A DNA stretch of 64,000 bases, from assembly GCF_040829825.1 (NCBI RefSeq), contig NZ_JBFOLH010000005.1. The stretch is one strand, 5' to 3'. Made by a program: the position numbers and the translations under genes. This DNA comes from Leadbetterella sp040829825 (GTDB lineage: Bacteria; Bacteroidota; Bacteroidia; Cytophagales; Spirosomataceae). Each line of letters opens with the position of its first letter. Position 1 is the first letter of the stretch. Below, piece after piece: positions 44,375-53,642 of the stretch. The notes beneath the pieces were generated by a model. It made no database searches, was not told where the DNA came from, and saw only the letters and a list, made by a program, of their open reading frames with translations.

Positions 44375-45478
44375 TTACACGTTAAACCGGAAATGCATCA
44401 CATCGCCGTCCTGAACTATGTATTCTTTTCCTTCGATACGCAGCTTGCCGGCATCACGGCAGCCCGCTTCGGTTTTGTATTTGATCCTGTCGTCAAAAGA
44501 GATCACTTCGGCCTTGATAAATCCTTTTTCAAAATCAGTATGAATCACGCTGGCCGCCTGCGGCGCTTTCCAGCCCTTACCGATAGTCCATGCCCGCACT
44601 TCCTGAACACCGGCCGTAAAATAAGTAGCCAGGTTCAGCAGCTTGTAGGCCGACCGGATCAGCTTGTTCAGCCCCGGCTCTTCCATATTGTATTCGGCAA
44701 AAAACATGGCTTTATCCTCCGGGTCATCCATTTCGGCAATCTGCGCCTCAATGCTGTTATTCAGCACAATCAGCTCGGCTCCTTCTTCATCTGCTACTTT
44801 TTTTAAGGCCTCCGAGTACGGATTACCGGTATGCATAGACGCCTCATCTACGTTTGCCACATAGAGCGTGGGCTTTACCGTCAGCAGGAAGAGGTCACTA
44901 ACAGCCACCAGCTGCTCTTTGGTCAGGCCCATTCCACGCACATTCTTTCCCTGCTCCAGCCACTGCTTCACCGACTCCAGCACGTCAAGCTCAAACTTTG
45001 CCTGGGCATCTCCGCCCACCCGGGCCTGCTTCTGAATCCGCTGGATCTTCTTTTCTACCGATTCCAGGTCTTTCAGCTGAAGCTCGGTATCAATAATTTC
45101 TTTATCGGAAACCGGGTTAATCGCTCCTTCCTCACGCAATACATTTTCATCTTCAAAACACCGGACTACATGAATAATGGCGTCTACCTCACGGATGTTA
45201 CCGAGAAATTTATTTCCCAGCCCTTCTCCGCGGGAGGCCCCCTTCACCAGGCCGGCAATATCAACAATCTCTATCTGCGTAGGAACAATTTTATTGGGGT
45301 TTACCAGCTCAGCCAGCTGGTCCAGCCGCTCGTCAGGAACGTCAACCAGGCCCACGTTGGGGTCAATGGTACAGAACCTGTAATTGGAGGCCTGCGCCTT
45401 CGCACTAGTGGAAACTGCATTGAATAAAGTGGATTTGCCTACATTGGGTAAACCAACGATCCCTGCCCTTAAAGCCAT
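44375..45478 (-). CDS. ychF: YchF/OLA1 family redox-regulated ATPase
   Basis: A 367-residue TRAFAC-class P-loop protein that binds ribosomes and prefers ATP. Walker A GLPNVGKSTLFN at about 9-20, NYRFCTIDPN (switch), DIAGLVKGASRGEGLGNKFL (DxxG) and NVDE (YVANVDEASM), the changed NKxD motif that gives ATP specificity. The C-terminal TGS domain ends in QDGDVMHFRFNV. Length is typical. It stands alone, with its own -7 box and a strong terminator. Confidence 0.97.
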   Translation of the reverse strand: MALRAGIVGLPNVGKSTLFNAVSTSAKAQASNYRFCTIDPNVGLVDVPDERLDQLAELVNPNKIVPTQIEIVDIAGLVKGASRGEGLGNKFLGNIREVDAIIHVVRCFEDENVLREEGAINPVSDKEIIDTELQLKDLESVEKKIQRIQKQARVGGDAQAKFELDVLESVKQWLEQGKNVRGMGLTKEQLVAVSDLFLLTVKPTLYVANVDEASMHTGNPYSEALKKVADEEGAELIVLNNSIEAQIAEMDDPEDKAMFFAEYNMEEPGLNKLIRSAYKLLNLATYFTAGVQEVRAWTIGKGWKAPQAASVIHTDFEKGFIKAEVISFDDRIKYKTEAGCRDAGKLRIEGKEYIVQDGDVMHFRFNV

Positions 45479-45497
45479 ACGATTCTAAATTTTTTCG

Positions 45498-45505
45498 CAA
45501 AATTA
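45498..45505 (-). promoter_or_regulatory. -7 box (TAATTTTG) for ychF
   Basis: The minus strand reads TAATTTTG, an exact TAnnTTTG match, 19 bases before the ychF ATG. Confidence 0.4.
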
Positions 45506-45526
45506 CGCTTTTTAGGCGCAAGTTGC

Positions 45527-45607
45527 TTGGGTTTTTGTAAATTCGTTTTTTTGTGCAGAGGTTTAACCACCCCGGCAGAAAAACAAAAAAACAAATTTAC
45601 CCAAAAA
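45527..45607. repeat. Imperfect inverted repeat between ychF and PBP1A
   Basis: Bases 45527-45554 and 45583-45607 are near complements (TTTGTAAATTCGTTTTTTTGT against ACAAAAAAACAAATTTAC) with a few mismatches and a loop of about 28 bases. It is downstream of the PBP1A stop on the minus strand and could end that transcript. Confidence 0.45.
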
Positions 45608-45616
45608 GTACTTCCC

Positions 45617-48172
45617 CTACGGCAGCTTCAGGCTATCCGGCCTCCTGGCCGGCAAAGTACGCTCCAGCTTTTCCATATTGATGAGCGAGTCGTTACGAAA
45701 ACGATTCTTGTAGGCCATGATCGAGTCTATCTCAGCGGTGTTCAGGCTATCGATGCCGGTTTCTTCTACCTCATACGAAGAGCAGCCCAGGTATTCTTTC
45801 TGAATTTTTACGGCAGGCTTAGGGAAAGGCCCCGCTACATAACCCAGCGATTTGTCAGAATAAACGCTGTTCATAAATATACCGAAAACCGGTAGCGCTG
45901 CTTTGCTTCCTTCTCCCATGCTTCCTTTAAAATGGATACTCCGGTCATCGCCTCCTACCCAAACACCGCACACCAGGTCTTTGGTAAAGCCCACATACCA
46001 GGCATCAGAGTTATTAGAGGTGGTACCGGTTTTCCCCGCTACCTGTCCGCCGTTTCTGAAAAGGGCATTGTAATTAAATAACCGTTTGCCGGTACCGCCC
46101 GGCTCTTCCACATTTCCGCGCAGCATATACTGCATTAAATAGGCCGATTCAGGGCGAATGGCCTGGTGTTCTGCCGGCTTAAACTCGGCCAGCACTTTGC
46201 CGTTACTGTCTTCTATTTTAAATACCAGGATGGGCTCGCGGTAGGTACCTTCGTTCAGGAAGATCCCATAAGCTGCTACCAGCTCGTAGAGCGATACGTC
46301 TGACGTACCCAGCCCGATAGACGTCACATTATCAAGCGGAGAGGTAATTCCCATCTTTTTGGCATATTCAATCACACCTTTGGGCTTCATCTCACCGGTC
46401 AGCTGTACGGCTACCGTGTTTATGGAGCGGGCCAGCGCCGACCTTAACGTAAGATTGGCTCCCGAATAAACCCCGTTGGCATTGCGGGGGCGCCATACTT
46501 TCTCTACCCCGTCTTCTTTCCATTTGAACTCCACCATCTTGTCCTGGCGCCGGTCGCAGGGGCCCAGATCCAGCGGACCGTCTATAGCCGCCGTATACAC
46601 CACCGGCTTGAAAACCGAGCCGGGTTGCCGCCTGCCCTGCCGTACATGGTCATATTTGAAATGGTCGAAGTCTACCCCGCCCACCCAGGCCTTGATAAAC
46701 CCGGAGTACGGATCATACGCCATCATTCCCGCCTGGAGGAAGCGCTTATAATACCGGAGAGAATCCATATGGCTGATCTCCTGCTCTATAGGGCCTTTCC
46801 AGCTGAACAGCTTCATCCGCATGGGTTTGTTCATATAATAGTTGATCGAATCCAGGTTACCGGCATATTTCGCTTCCAGCTGCTGGTAAAAACGGGTTCT
46901 TTTGGCAACCGTTTCAATAAAATTCGGGATCTCCTCCCCGTTCTCGTACGTCCACGGGTTTTTGTCTTTCCATTGGGCATCAAACTCGCGCTGCAGCATG
47001 CGCATATGGGTTTCCATGGCTGATTCGGCATAAACCTGCATCCTCGAGTCAATGGTGGTATGTATTTTCAGCCCGTCACGATAAATATCAATGTCGATAT
47101 CTTTCTCTTTGGCCCACTTTTCAATTTGCCTGGCCAGTGCCACCTTAAAATAGTTACCAAGGCCGTCGCTGGCATCTTCAATATTCACATCCAGCTTAAT
47201 ATCCTTCTCCATCAGCTTTTCAGCCTCTTTGGCGTCGAGGTCACCGCTTTGCACCAAGCGGCCCAGCACGGTATTCCGCCTGCGCTTCGAGTTTTGCGGG
47301 TTCCGGATCGGGTTATAATAGGTTGTGGCCTTCTGCAGTCCGACCAAAACGGCAGACTCCGATGCATCCAGCTTATCCGGTGTCTTGTTAAAATAGGTTT
47401 TGGCGGCCGTTTTGATACCGAAGGCGTTATTCCCGTAATCCACGGTATTGAGATACATGGTAGCGATCTCGCCTTTGGTGAAGCGTTTTTCCAGCTGAAT
47501 GGCCGTAATCCATTCCTTGGCTTTATAAATGAGGGTACCCAGTAACGGGATATGGTAGAGCACGCCCCGCATTTCCTTCCGCCGGGTATTGTACAGGTTT
47601 TTGGCCAGCTGCTGCGAAATGGTACTTCCGCCGCCGCGGTCGGCATCACCGGTCAGCACCCCTACCGCCACACTGGCCATACGCCGGATATCAATACCCG
47701 AATGCCGGTCAAAACGCTTATCTTCAGTAGCAATCAGCGCACTGAACATCCAGGGAGAAATATCCGAGCTGTCTACCGCCGAACGGTTCTCCGTAAAAAA
47801 CTTCCCGATCAGCTCGCCGTCAGACGAGTAAATAGAAGAAGACTGGTTCATCTTGGGATTCTGCAGGGCTTCAATACTGGGCATGCCGCCCGTGAGCCAT
47901 AAGAAATTGGTGCGCAGCTGCAGGTAAAACCCTATCGCCAGAACCAGGGCCAGGAACGTAAATTTATAAATATTCCGGATCACGGGGTAGTATTTCCCGG
48001 TCTCGTCCAGGTGCCCGAAAAGAAAACGGCTCAGCGCCCTCCTTCCCTTGTAATAGAATTGTATGCCTGCATTTACCCGCTGCTCTCCCAATGCATTTAC
48101 CAGCAAGATCCGTATCGCATTACTTATCTTCGCTGTTATATTCCGCAAAAAATCTCTGAACCTCTGAATCAC
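45617..48172 (-). CDS. Bifunctional penicillin-binding protein 1A
   Basis: An 851-residue class A PBP that polymerises and cross-links peptidoglycan. About 75 cytoplasmic residues, one membrane helix (FTFLALVLAIGFYLQL), then the GT51 transglycosylase with ATEDKRFDRHSGID and GGGSTISQQLAKNL, and the transpeptidase with SVFK (SxxK, in RQPGSVFKPV), SIN (ARSINTVA) and KTG (VAGKTGTTSNN). The start is GTG at 48172, supported by a good promoter 38 bases upstream; no in-frame ATG precedes the membrane helix in a better place. It is a lone gene, divergent from the ABC exporter. Confidence 0.94.
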   Translation of the reverse strand: MIQRFRDFLRNITAKISNAIRILLVNALGEQRVNAGIQFYYKGRRALSRFLFGHLDETGKYYPVIRNIYKFTFLALVLAIGFYLQLRTNFLWLTGGMPSIEALQNPKMNQSSSIYSSDGELIGKFFTENRSAVDSSDISPWMFSALIATEDKRFDRHSGIDIRRMASVAVGVLTGDADRGGGSTISQQLAKNLYNTRRKEMRGVLYHIPLLGTLIYKAKEWITAIQLEKRFTKGEIATMYLNTVDYGNNAFGIKTAAKTYFNKTPDKLDASESAVLVGLQKATTYYNPIRNPQNSKRRRNTVLGRLVQSGDLDAKEAEKLMEKDIKLDVNIEDASDGLGNYFKVALARQIEKWAKEKDIDIDIYRDGLKIHTTIDSRMQVYAESAMETHMRMLQREFDAQWKDKNPWTYENGEEIPNFIETVAKRTRFYQQLEAKYAGNLDSINYYMNKPMRMKLFSWKGPIEQEISHMDSLRYYKRFLQAGMMAYDPYSGFIKAWVGGVDFDHFKYDHVRQGRRQPGSVFKPVVYTAAIDGPLDLGPCDRRQDKMVEFKWKEDGVEKVWRPRNANGVYSGANLTLRSALARSINTVAVQLTGEMKPKGVIEYAKKMGITSPLDNVTSIGLGTSDVSLYELVAAYGIFLNEGTYREPILVFKIEDSNGKVLAEFKPAEHQAIRPESAYLMQYMLRGNVEEPGGTGKRLFNYNALFRNGGQVAGKTGTTSNNSDAWYVGFTKDLVCGVWVGGDDRSIHFKGSMGEGSKAALPVFGIFMNSVYSDKSLGYVAGPFPKPAVKIQKEYLGCSSYEVEETGIDSLNTAEIDSIMAYKNRFRNDSLINMEKLERTLPARRPDSLKLP

Positions 48173-48209
48173 GTGTTAGACGCTTTCTTATCTGTAACCG
48201 AACCTGCTC

Positions 48210-48239
48210 CAAAATTATAGCAATAAATTTAATTTCAAA
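48210..48239 (-). promoter_or_regulatory. Promoter for PBP1A
   Basis: On the minus strand TTTG (48239-48236), an 18-base spacer and TAATTTTG (48217-48210) give a full match to the Bacteroidota -33/-7 consensus, 38 bases before the GTG start. Confidence 0.55.
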
Positions 48240-48262
48240 TCAAATTGACTTTTAAATATGAA

Positions 48263-48339
48263 ATAGTGGGCCGGGCCGGCAGAGCTCTCCGGCGCAAGAC
48301 TCCACGTATATGTCGCCACTCACGGTCTGCCGGCACTAT
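48263..48339. other. GC-rich structured element between divergent genes
   Basis: ATAGTG (48263-48268) and CCGGCAGA (48276-48283) pair with the continuous TCTGCCGGCACTAT (48326-48339), leaving a 7-base bulge. The element is markedly GC-rich within an A/T-rich 243-base divergent region. No gene was found in it. Confidence 0.45.
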
Positions 48340-48390
48340 CCACCCGGTACTATCTTTTCAACAAATCCTTTAAATACTGCGTAAAAAGGT

Positions 48391-48398
48391 TATTTTTG
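48391..48398 (+). promoter_or_regulatory. -7 box (TATTTTTG) for the ABC exporter
   Basis: Exact TAnnTTTG match 17 bases before the ATG at 48416. No clear -33 element. Confidence 0.45.
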
Positions 48399-48415
48399 TT
48401 CCAAAAAACGCTGGT

Positions 48416-49324
48416 ATGTCCGAGAATATTCTGGAAGTCAGGAATGTAGTAAAAAATTATGCTAATCATCGCGCACTGGATAATGTAAGCCTCACCGTGC
48501 CTAAAGGAGTTATTTACGGGCTTTTAGGGCCGAACGGGGCCGGGAAAACTTCTCTTATACGGATCGTCAACCAGATCACAGGCCCGGATGAAGGCACTGT
48601 CCTGTTTGACGGACACCCCCTGGCAGAAAACAATATTTATGATATCGGTTATCTTCCGGAAGAAAGAGGGCTTTATAAAAAAATGAAGGTGGGCGAACAG
48701 CTGCTCTACCTGGCCCGCCTCAAAGGGCTGACCCGGGAAGACGCCATGGAAAAGCTGAAAGAGTGGTTTATCAAATTCGATATCAAAACCTGGTGGGATA
48801 AAAATGTGGAAGACCTCAGCAAGGGGATGCAGCAGAAGATACAATTTGTAGCCACGGTGCTTCATCAACCCAGGCTGATCATCCTTGACGAGCCCTTTTC
48901 AGGATTTGACCCCATCAATGCCAACCTCATTAAAGACGAAATCCTCGAACTGAAGGAGAAAGGCTCCACCATTATCTTCTCTACACACCGCATGGAATCG
49001 GTGGAAGAGCTTTGCGACTATATCGGCCTGATCAACAAATCAAAAAAAGTGCTGGAAGGCCGGAAAACGGATATCAAGCAGCAATTCAAGCCCAATACCT
49101 TTTCACTGGATTTCACGGGTATCCTGAGCGGCGACAATTCTACTTTCCGGGTACAAAAAAGCCGTACCAACCCGGAGGGCGTAGTTTCAGCTACCATAGA
49201 AGCCCTGCCGGGGCATACGTCTAACGACATCCTGAAAGAGCTGGTTGACCGTGTGCACGTCATTTCTTTCCGCGAAGACGTGGCTTCTATGAACGATGTT
49301 TTCCTTAAATCCGTAAAATTCTGA
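48416..49324 (+). CDS. ABC transporter ATP-binding protein (NatA/CcmA-like)
   Basis: A 302-residue ATPase for the permease encoded next. Walker A GPNGAGKT at 38-45, signature LSKGMQQKIQF, Walker B LIILDEPFSGFDP and H-loop STHRMES. A C-terminal extension of about 80 residues (FSLDFTGIL...NDVFLKSVKF) is typical of ATPases paired with NatB/ABC-2 permeases. The gene pair is 7 bases apart. Such systems export sodium, drugs or peptides; the substrate is not evident here. Confidence 0.92.
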   Translation: MSENILEVRNVVKNYANHRALDNVSLTVPKGVIYGLLGPNGAGKTSLIRIVNQITGPDEGTVLFDGHPLAENNIYDIGYLPEERGLYKKMKVGEQLLYLARLKGLTREDAMEKLKEWFIKFDIKTWWDKNVEDLSKGMQQKIQFVATVLHQPRLIILDEPFSGFDPINANLIKDEILELKEKGSTIIFSTHRMESVEELCDYIGLINKSKKVLEGRKTDIKQQFKPNTFSLDFTGILSGDNSTFRVQKSRTNPEGVVSATIEALPGHTSNDILKELVDRVHVISFREDVASMNDVFLKSVKF

Positions 49325-49331
49325 CAAACCC

Positions 49332-50660
49332 ATGAAAAATATCCTGCTCATCATACAAAGAGAATACCTGACCCGTGTCAGAAAAAAATCATTTATTGTG
49401 ATGACCATCCTCGGTCCGGTGCTGGTTGGTCTTATGTATGCCGGGATTTTCTGGGCGGCCATGTCTTCCATAAACCAGAAAAAAATAGAAATCCTGGATC
49501 AAAGCGAGTTGTTCCACGACAAATTCAAAAACTCTTCTTCCTATATTTATGAATACAAGAAAGGAGATATCGACAGCCTGAAGAATGCCCTGAAGCAATC
49601 GGGTGCCGATGCCCTTGTGTATATTCCCGCCCATATTTTTGAAAACCCCGGCTCAGTAAAGATTTACAGTGAGAAAGGGGTTTCGCTGGAGTTACAGGGC
49701 CGTATTGAAGAAGAGATTGAAAATGAGATAGAAAATATTAAGCTCACCCAGGCCGGTATCACCCGGAGCACCCTTGAAAGCGCCAAGGTAAAAGTTTCTG
49801 CAGAAACCATCAGCCTGAAAGCCGGTGAAGAGAAAAAAAGCAGCGCTACGGCTGCTTCGATCATCGGGGGAATCTCCGCTTTCCTGATCTATATGGCCGT
49901 ATTTATCTACGGAGCGCAGGTCATGCGGAGCATAACGGAAGAAAAAACCAGCCGCATCGTGGAAGTCCTGATCTCTTCCGTAAAGCCTTTCCAGCTGATG
50001 ATCGGCAAAATAGTAGGTGTAGCCCTGGTAGGACTGACCCAGTTTGGGTTGTGGATCATCCTGACCGCCGCCATCACCAGCTTTGGAGGGAAGCTGATGA
50101 CCAACCGGGTAAAAGCCGTTCCCGAAAGCCTGACCATGCAAATGGGTAACCTGCCTCCGGAAGCAAAAGATGCCCTGCAGAACCAGTCTACCGGTGCCGA
50201 TGCCATCATCAAAGTTATGGATGCCATCTCCACCCTGCCGGTAGGTACGATTATACTCTGCTTCATCCTGTATTTTATAGGCGGGTACCTGCTGTACAGC
50301 TCTCTTTTCGGAGCCGTAGGCTCTGCGGTAGACAGCGAAACCGACACCCAGCAGTTTATGCTGCCTATCACTATTCCCATCATTGCTTCGTTTGCCATTG
50401 CCCAGATCGTGATACGGGACCCCTACAGCCCGCTGGCCGTCTGGGCCTCCATGATTCCTTTCACCTCCCCCATTATCATGATGGTTCGTATACCTTTCGG
50501 TGTGCCGGCCTGGCAGATCGTCCTTTCCGTAACCTTACTGATTGGAGGCTTTATCTTCACTACCTGGCTGGCTTCGAGGATCTACCGGGTGGGTATCCTG
50601 ATGTACGGAAAGAAGATCACCTGGAAAGAATTGGGGAAATGGCTTTTCTATAAAACATAA
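49332..50660 (+). CDS. ABC-2 family permease (NatB-like)
   Basis: A 442-residue membrane protein with one N-terminal helix (MTILGPVLVGLMYAGIFW), an extracytoplasmic domain of about 150 residues, and five or six C-terminal helices starting at about 180 (IIGGISAFLIYMAVFIYG). The motif RSITEEKTSRIVEVLISSVKPFQLMIGKIVG is the hallmark of NatB-type ABC-2 permeases (here given as key residues EEKTSRIVEVL and GKI). It pairs with the ATPase 7 bases upstream. Confidence 0.92.
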   Translation: MKNILLIIQREYLTRVRKKSFIVMTILGPVLVGLMYAGIFWAAMSSINQKKIEILDQSELFHDKFKNSSSYIYEYKKGDIDSLKNALKQSGADALVYIPAHIFENPGSVKIYSEKGVSLELQGRIEEEIENEIENIKLTQAGITRSTLESAKVKVSAETISLKAGEEKKSSATAASIIGGISAFLIYMAVFIYGAQVMRSITEEKTSRIVEVLISSVKPFQLMIGKIVGVALVGLTQFGLWIILTAAITSFGGKLMTNRVKAVPESLTMQMGNLPPEAKDALQNQSTGADAIIKVMDAISTLPVGTIILCFILYFIGGYLLYSSLFGAVGSAVDSETDTQQFMLPITIPIIASFAIAQIVIRDPYSPLAVWASMIPFTSPIIMMVRIPFGVPAWQIVLSVTLLIGGFIFTTWLASRIYRVGILMYGKKITWKELGKWLFYKT

Positions 50661-50758
50661 AACGGATGTATCAAAAATCGATAAAAAACGCCCTTCAGGC
50701 TGGAAGTTTATCAATAAAGTTATAATTTGTCCCCGATTTATTAAAAAACCCAAAGACT

Positions 50759-52288
50759 ATGAGCCAAAACGCATTGGAAAATAATGTCGAATTAGACCGT
50801 ATTCAAAATTTCTCAGGAAAGTATCCCAAGCAGATCTGGTCGCTTTTCTTCTCCGAAATGTGGGAACGTTTCTGTTTCTACGGTATGCGGGGCATGCTCA
50901 CTTTCTTCATGGTTCATGAGCTGCTTTTTGACGAAAAAGCAGCCCAGCTGCAGTACGGTGCCACCCAGGCCTTCGTGTACGCTTTTACGTTTATCGGCGG
51001 ACTCTTCGCCGATAAAATTTTAGGGTTTAAGAAATCGCTCTTCTGGGGCGGTATCCTGATGATCACCGGGAGCCTCATCCTGGCCATTGATCCCAAAGCG
51101 TTTTTCTTCCTGGGCATCAGCTTTACGGTGATTGGCACCGGTTTCTTTAAGCCCAATATCTCTACCATGGTAGGTGCTTTATACAAGCCCGGCGATGTAC
51201 GGCGCGATGCCGGTTTTTCTCTCTTTTATTCGGGCATTAACCTCGGGGCCGTGCTTGGCGGGTACATCTGTGTAGCCGTAGGAAAGGGAACCATGCTCAC
51301 CTCGCTGGTGCCGGCAGATAAAACATGGAACGTGGCCTTCGGGTTCGCGGCATTGGTGATGACCATCAGCCTGATCACCTTCTTATTTACGAAGAAAAAC
51401 CTGGGCCCCATAGGCGAAAGTCCGTTTGCCTTAAAAGGTCTGCAGGCCAAACCCTGGTACGATTATGCCGTATATGCCGGCGCGCTGGCGTGTATTCCCA
51501 TCATCATGACCATGGTTTCCAAAACACAATATACCGACTGGTTCATGTATACCATAGGCCCGGCCGTGCTGCTTTACCTTTTGTTTGAAATGAGGAGGTA
51601 TTCAGCCGGTGAAAACAAGAAGCTGATAGCCGCCCTGGTATTTATCCTGTTTTCCATCCTGTTCTGGGCGTTTTTTGAACAGAGCGGAGGTTCGCTCAGC
51701 ATCTTTGCCGCTTCCAACCTCGACAACAAGCTGCTGGGCTTCATGACCCTTGATCCCAATTCTGTCAATAACTCGGCCAATGCTTTCTTTGTGATTATAC
51801 TGGCATGGCTGGCCGGCTTAATCTGGATAGCGCTGGCTAAAAAGAAAATTGAGCCCAATACCGTAGTCAAGTTCGGGCTGGCGTTCATCTTCCTGAGTAT
51901 TGCTTTTTACATCCTCTACGCCACCCGGTTTTATGCCAATGACCTGGGGATTACCTCTTTGAATGTATTTACCCTGGCCTACCTGGTTATGACGCTGGGA
52001 GAGCTCTGCCTGTCGCCGATCGGGCTTTCTATTATGACCAAGCTGGCCCCGGCCAAGCTTCAGGGCATGATGATGGGCATGTGGTTTCTGGCTACCGCCT
52101 ACGGCCAATACGTAGCCGGGATTTTGGGCGCCGGTATGAGCACCGCCGATAACGACGCCCCGGCCATGGATAAGCTTATGGCCTTTACCGCAGGATACCA
52201 GCAGCTGGCCATCTATGCGTTGATTGCGGGGGTAGTGCTGATTGTTATTTCCCCGATAGTGCGAAAACTGATGGGAGAAGTGAAGTAA
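50759..52288 (+). CDS. POT-family proton-coupled oligopeptide transporter
   Basis: A 509-residue MFS protein with about 14 helices. The ExxERFxxYG motif (SEMWERFCFYGMRG) near residue 30 couples protons to di- and tripeptide uptake. Also present are the family FYSGINLGAVLGG segment, FWAFFEQSGGSLSIFA and the C-terminal GELCLSPIGLSIMTKLAP. It is 98 bases after the ABC permease and probably separately transcribed. Its 3' flank is a heptad-repeat hairpin starting at the base after the stop. Confidence 0.95.
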   Translation: MSQNALENNVELDRIQNFSGKYPKQIWSLFFSEMWERFCFYGMRGMLTFFMVHELLFDEKAAQLQYGATQAFVYAFTFIGGLFADKILGFKKSLFWGGILMITGSLILAIDPKAFFFLGISFTVIGTGFFKPNISTMVGALYKPGDVRRDAGFSLFYSGINLGAVLGGYICVAVGKGTMLTSLVPADKTWNVAFGFAALVMTISLITFLFTKKNLGPIGESPFALKGLQAKPWYDYAVYAGALACIPIIMTMVSKTQYTDWFMYTIGPAVLLYLLFEMRRYSAGENKKLIAALVFILFSILFWAFFEQSGGSLSIFAASNLDNKLLGFMTLDPNSVNNSANAFFVIILAWLAGLIWIALAKKKIEPNTVVKFGLAFIFLSIAFYILYATRFYANDLGITSLNVFTLAYLVMTLGELCLSPIGLSIMTKLAPAKLQGMMMGMWFLATAYGQYVAGILGAGMSTADNDAPAMDKLMAFTAGYQQLAIYALIAGVVLIVISPIVRKLMGEVK

Positions 52289-52385
52289 GTGAAAAGATAA
52301 AAACGAAAAGTTAAAAGTTGCGGAACATTATCTTTTACTAATGTTCCATAACTTTTATCTTTTCACTTTTAACTTTTATCTTTTA
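52289..52385. repeat. A/T-rich heptad-repeat hairpin after the POT gene
   Basis: The left side reads as heptamers GTGAAAA, GATAAAA, ACGAAAA, GTTAAAA, GTTGCGG (52289-52323), and the right side as ACTTTTA, TCTTTTC, ACTTTTA, ACTTTTA, TCTTTTA (52351-52385). At the centre GTTGCGGAACATTA pairs with TAATGTTCCATAAC (12 of 14) around an 8-base loop. It lies between convergent genes and could terminate both. Confidence 0.75.
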
Positions 52386-52397
52386 ACTCCATCCCCC

Positions 52398-52727
52398 TCA
52401 CCCTCCTGCCTTCTTCGCCTTGTACCCTTCCTTCAGCAAAAAGGCCAGCAGCTTGTCCCTGTGGTCTCCCTGGATAAGAATTTCAGCATCTTTGGCGCTG
52501 CCACCGCTGCCGCAGGCATTCTGAAGCTTCTTCTTTAAAGCCTGCAGGTCCTCGTCTTTTCCTGTAAAGCCGGTCACCCGGCTGACCACCTTCCCGCCAC
52601 CCTTGCGGTCGAGCCATATTTTCAGCTCCTGGCGGCTGTTTTCCGGGGTTTCGGTCTCCTCTTCAAAAGAGTCAAATACGTAATCGGGGTTCGTGGAGTA
52701 TACCACTCCGCCTTTATTTTTTTTCAT
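52398..52727 (-). CDS. YciH/SUI1 family translation factor
   Basis: A 109-residue protein with an eIF1/SUI1 fold: KIWLDRKGGGKVVSRVTGF, CGSGGSAKDAEILIQGDHRDKLLAFLLKEGYKAKKAG (key parts GSGGSAKD and GDHRDKL). The bacterial family binds the small ribosomal subunit and may affect start selection. An extra N-terminal 30 residues before the domain are acidic. It starts 12 bases after the lipid kinase gene, so they are likely co-transcribed. Confidence 0.92.
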   Translation of the reverse strand: MKKNKGGVVYSTNPDYVFDSFEEETETPENSRQELKIWLDRKGGGKVVSRVTGFTGKDEDLQALKKKLQNACGSGGSAKDAEILIQGDHRDKLLAFLLKEGYKAKKAGG

Positions 52728-52739
52728 GCCCTTACCGAT

Positions 52740-53600
52740 TTATACCGTTATTACATGCAATGCTTTTTCTAAAATTTTTACTTCTACCGTAGAGGTATCC
52801 AACGTATGCGATTCACCGTCAATATGGATCCGGTTATCGGAAATACCGGTAAATACGCACTCTTTGAAACGGTAGGTTCTGAAATACGGGAATGTGCCCA
52901 GCTTTTTCCGGATCAGCCTCCACCCCAACGCAGCAAAGCGCGAGCGGGGATGCGGCAGGATCATGGCACAATCGAGGTAGCCGTCGTCAGGAGTAGCCTC
53001 CGGGGCAATGTATGCATCGTTCCCGAACTGGCCCGCATTGGCAAAAGTGACGGAGAAAAACTCCAGCCGCTGTCCTTCCTTTTCCAGGCTGACGGGTTGA
53101 TACGAAAAATAATTCCGGAAGATAATCTTCACGTAATTCCACAGGCCCCGGGAATGTTCCCCTTTCGCAAAATCATATGCGCAGAGGGCATCAAAGCCGA
53201 TCCCGGCCGTGCAGAAAAACAGTTTGTTATTGAGCAGACCTACATCTATGGTCCGTACTTTTCCTTTCCGGATCACTTCCAGCGCCCTTTCCGGCTGCAG
53301 CGGTAGTCCCAGGTCGCGGGCCAGGCCGTTTCCCGAGCCTGACGGAACAATACCCAGCCGGGCCGCCGTACCGGTCAGCAGTGAAGCTATATCGTTTACC
53401 GTGCCGTCGCCACCGGCCACCACAAAATCCTGAACGCCCTCTGCAAGGTATTTTTTCACCTGTTCATTCCTACCCTCCAGATTTTCCAGGAAAACCACCT
53501 CATGATCTTCCCATTTCTTCAGAATGGCCCTCTTACTGACTCTTTTTGCTCCTCCTCCCGCCACAGGATTTAATATAAATACGATCGTTGGCTTGTTCAA
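52740..53600 (-). CDS. Diacylglycerol/lipid kinase family protein (YegS/DgkB-like)
   Basis: A 286-residue cytoplasmic lipid kinase. The nucleotide-binding FVVAGGDGTVNDIASLL and VPSGSGNGLARDLGLPL are diagnostic, with FILNPVAGGG at the N-terminus. It phosphorylates diacylglycerol or a related lipid such as a sphingoid base; the substrate is not shown by the sequence. The start is TTG at 53600: no in-frame ATG lies upstream, and MNKPTIVFILNPVAG is the normal beginning. It is divergent from the NTF2-like gene, 42 bases away. Confidence 0.92.
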   Translation of the reverse strand: MNKPTIVFILNPVAGGGAKRVSKRAILKKWEDHEVVFLENLEGRNEQVKKYLAEGVQDFVVAGGDGTVNDIASLLTGTAARLGIVPSGSGNGLARDLGLPLQPERALEVIRKGKVRTIDVGLLNNKLFFCTAGIGFDALCAYDFAKGEHSRGLWNYVKIIFRNYFSYQPVSLEKEGQRLEFFSVTFANAGQFGNDAYIAPEATPDDGYLDCAMILPHPRSRFAALGWRLIRKKLGTFPYFRTYRFKECVFTGISDNRIHIDGESHTLDTSTVEVKILEKALHVITV

Positions 53601-53610
53601 TTTAAATCGA

Positions 53611-53618
53611 TATATTTG
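53611..53618 (+). promoter_or_regulatory. -7 box (TATATTTG) for the NTF2-like gene
   Basis: Exact TAnnTTTG match, 24 bases before the ATG at 53643, with GTTG 20 bases upstream as a weak -33 element. It overlaps the longer in-frame start at 53616, which favours the start at 53643. Confidence 0.5.
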
Positions 53619-53642
53619 AAATTCATTTTTCCGGATACAAAA

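Noticed and set aside
49332..52288. ABC exporter plus POT transporter as one operon
   Set aside because: The 98-base gap and different roles make separate transcription more likely; co-transcription cannot be excluded from sequence alone.
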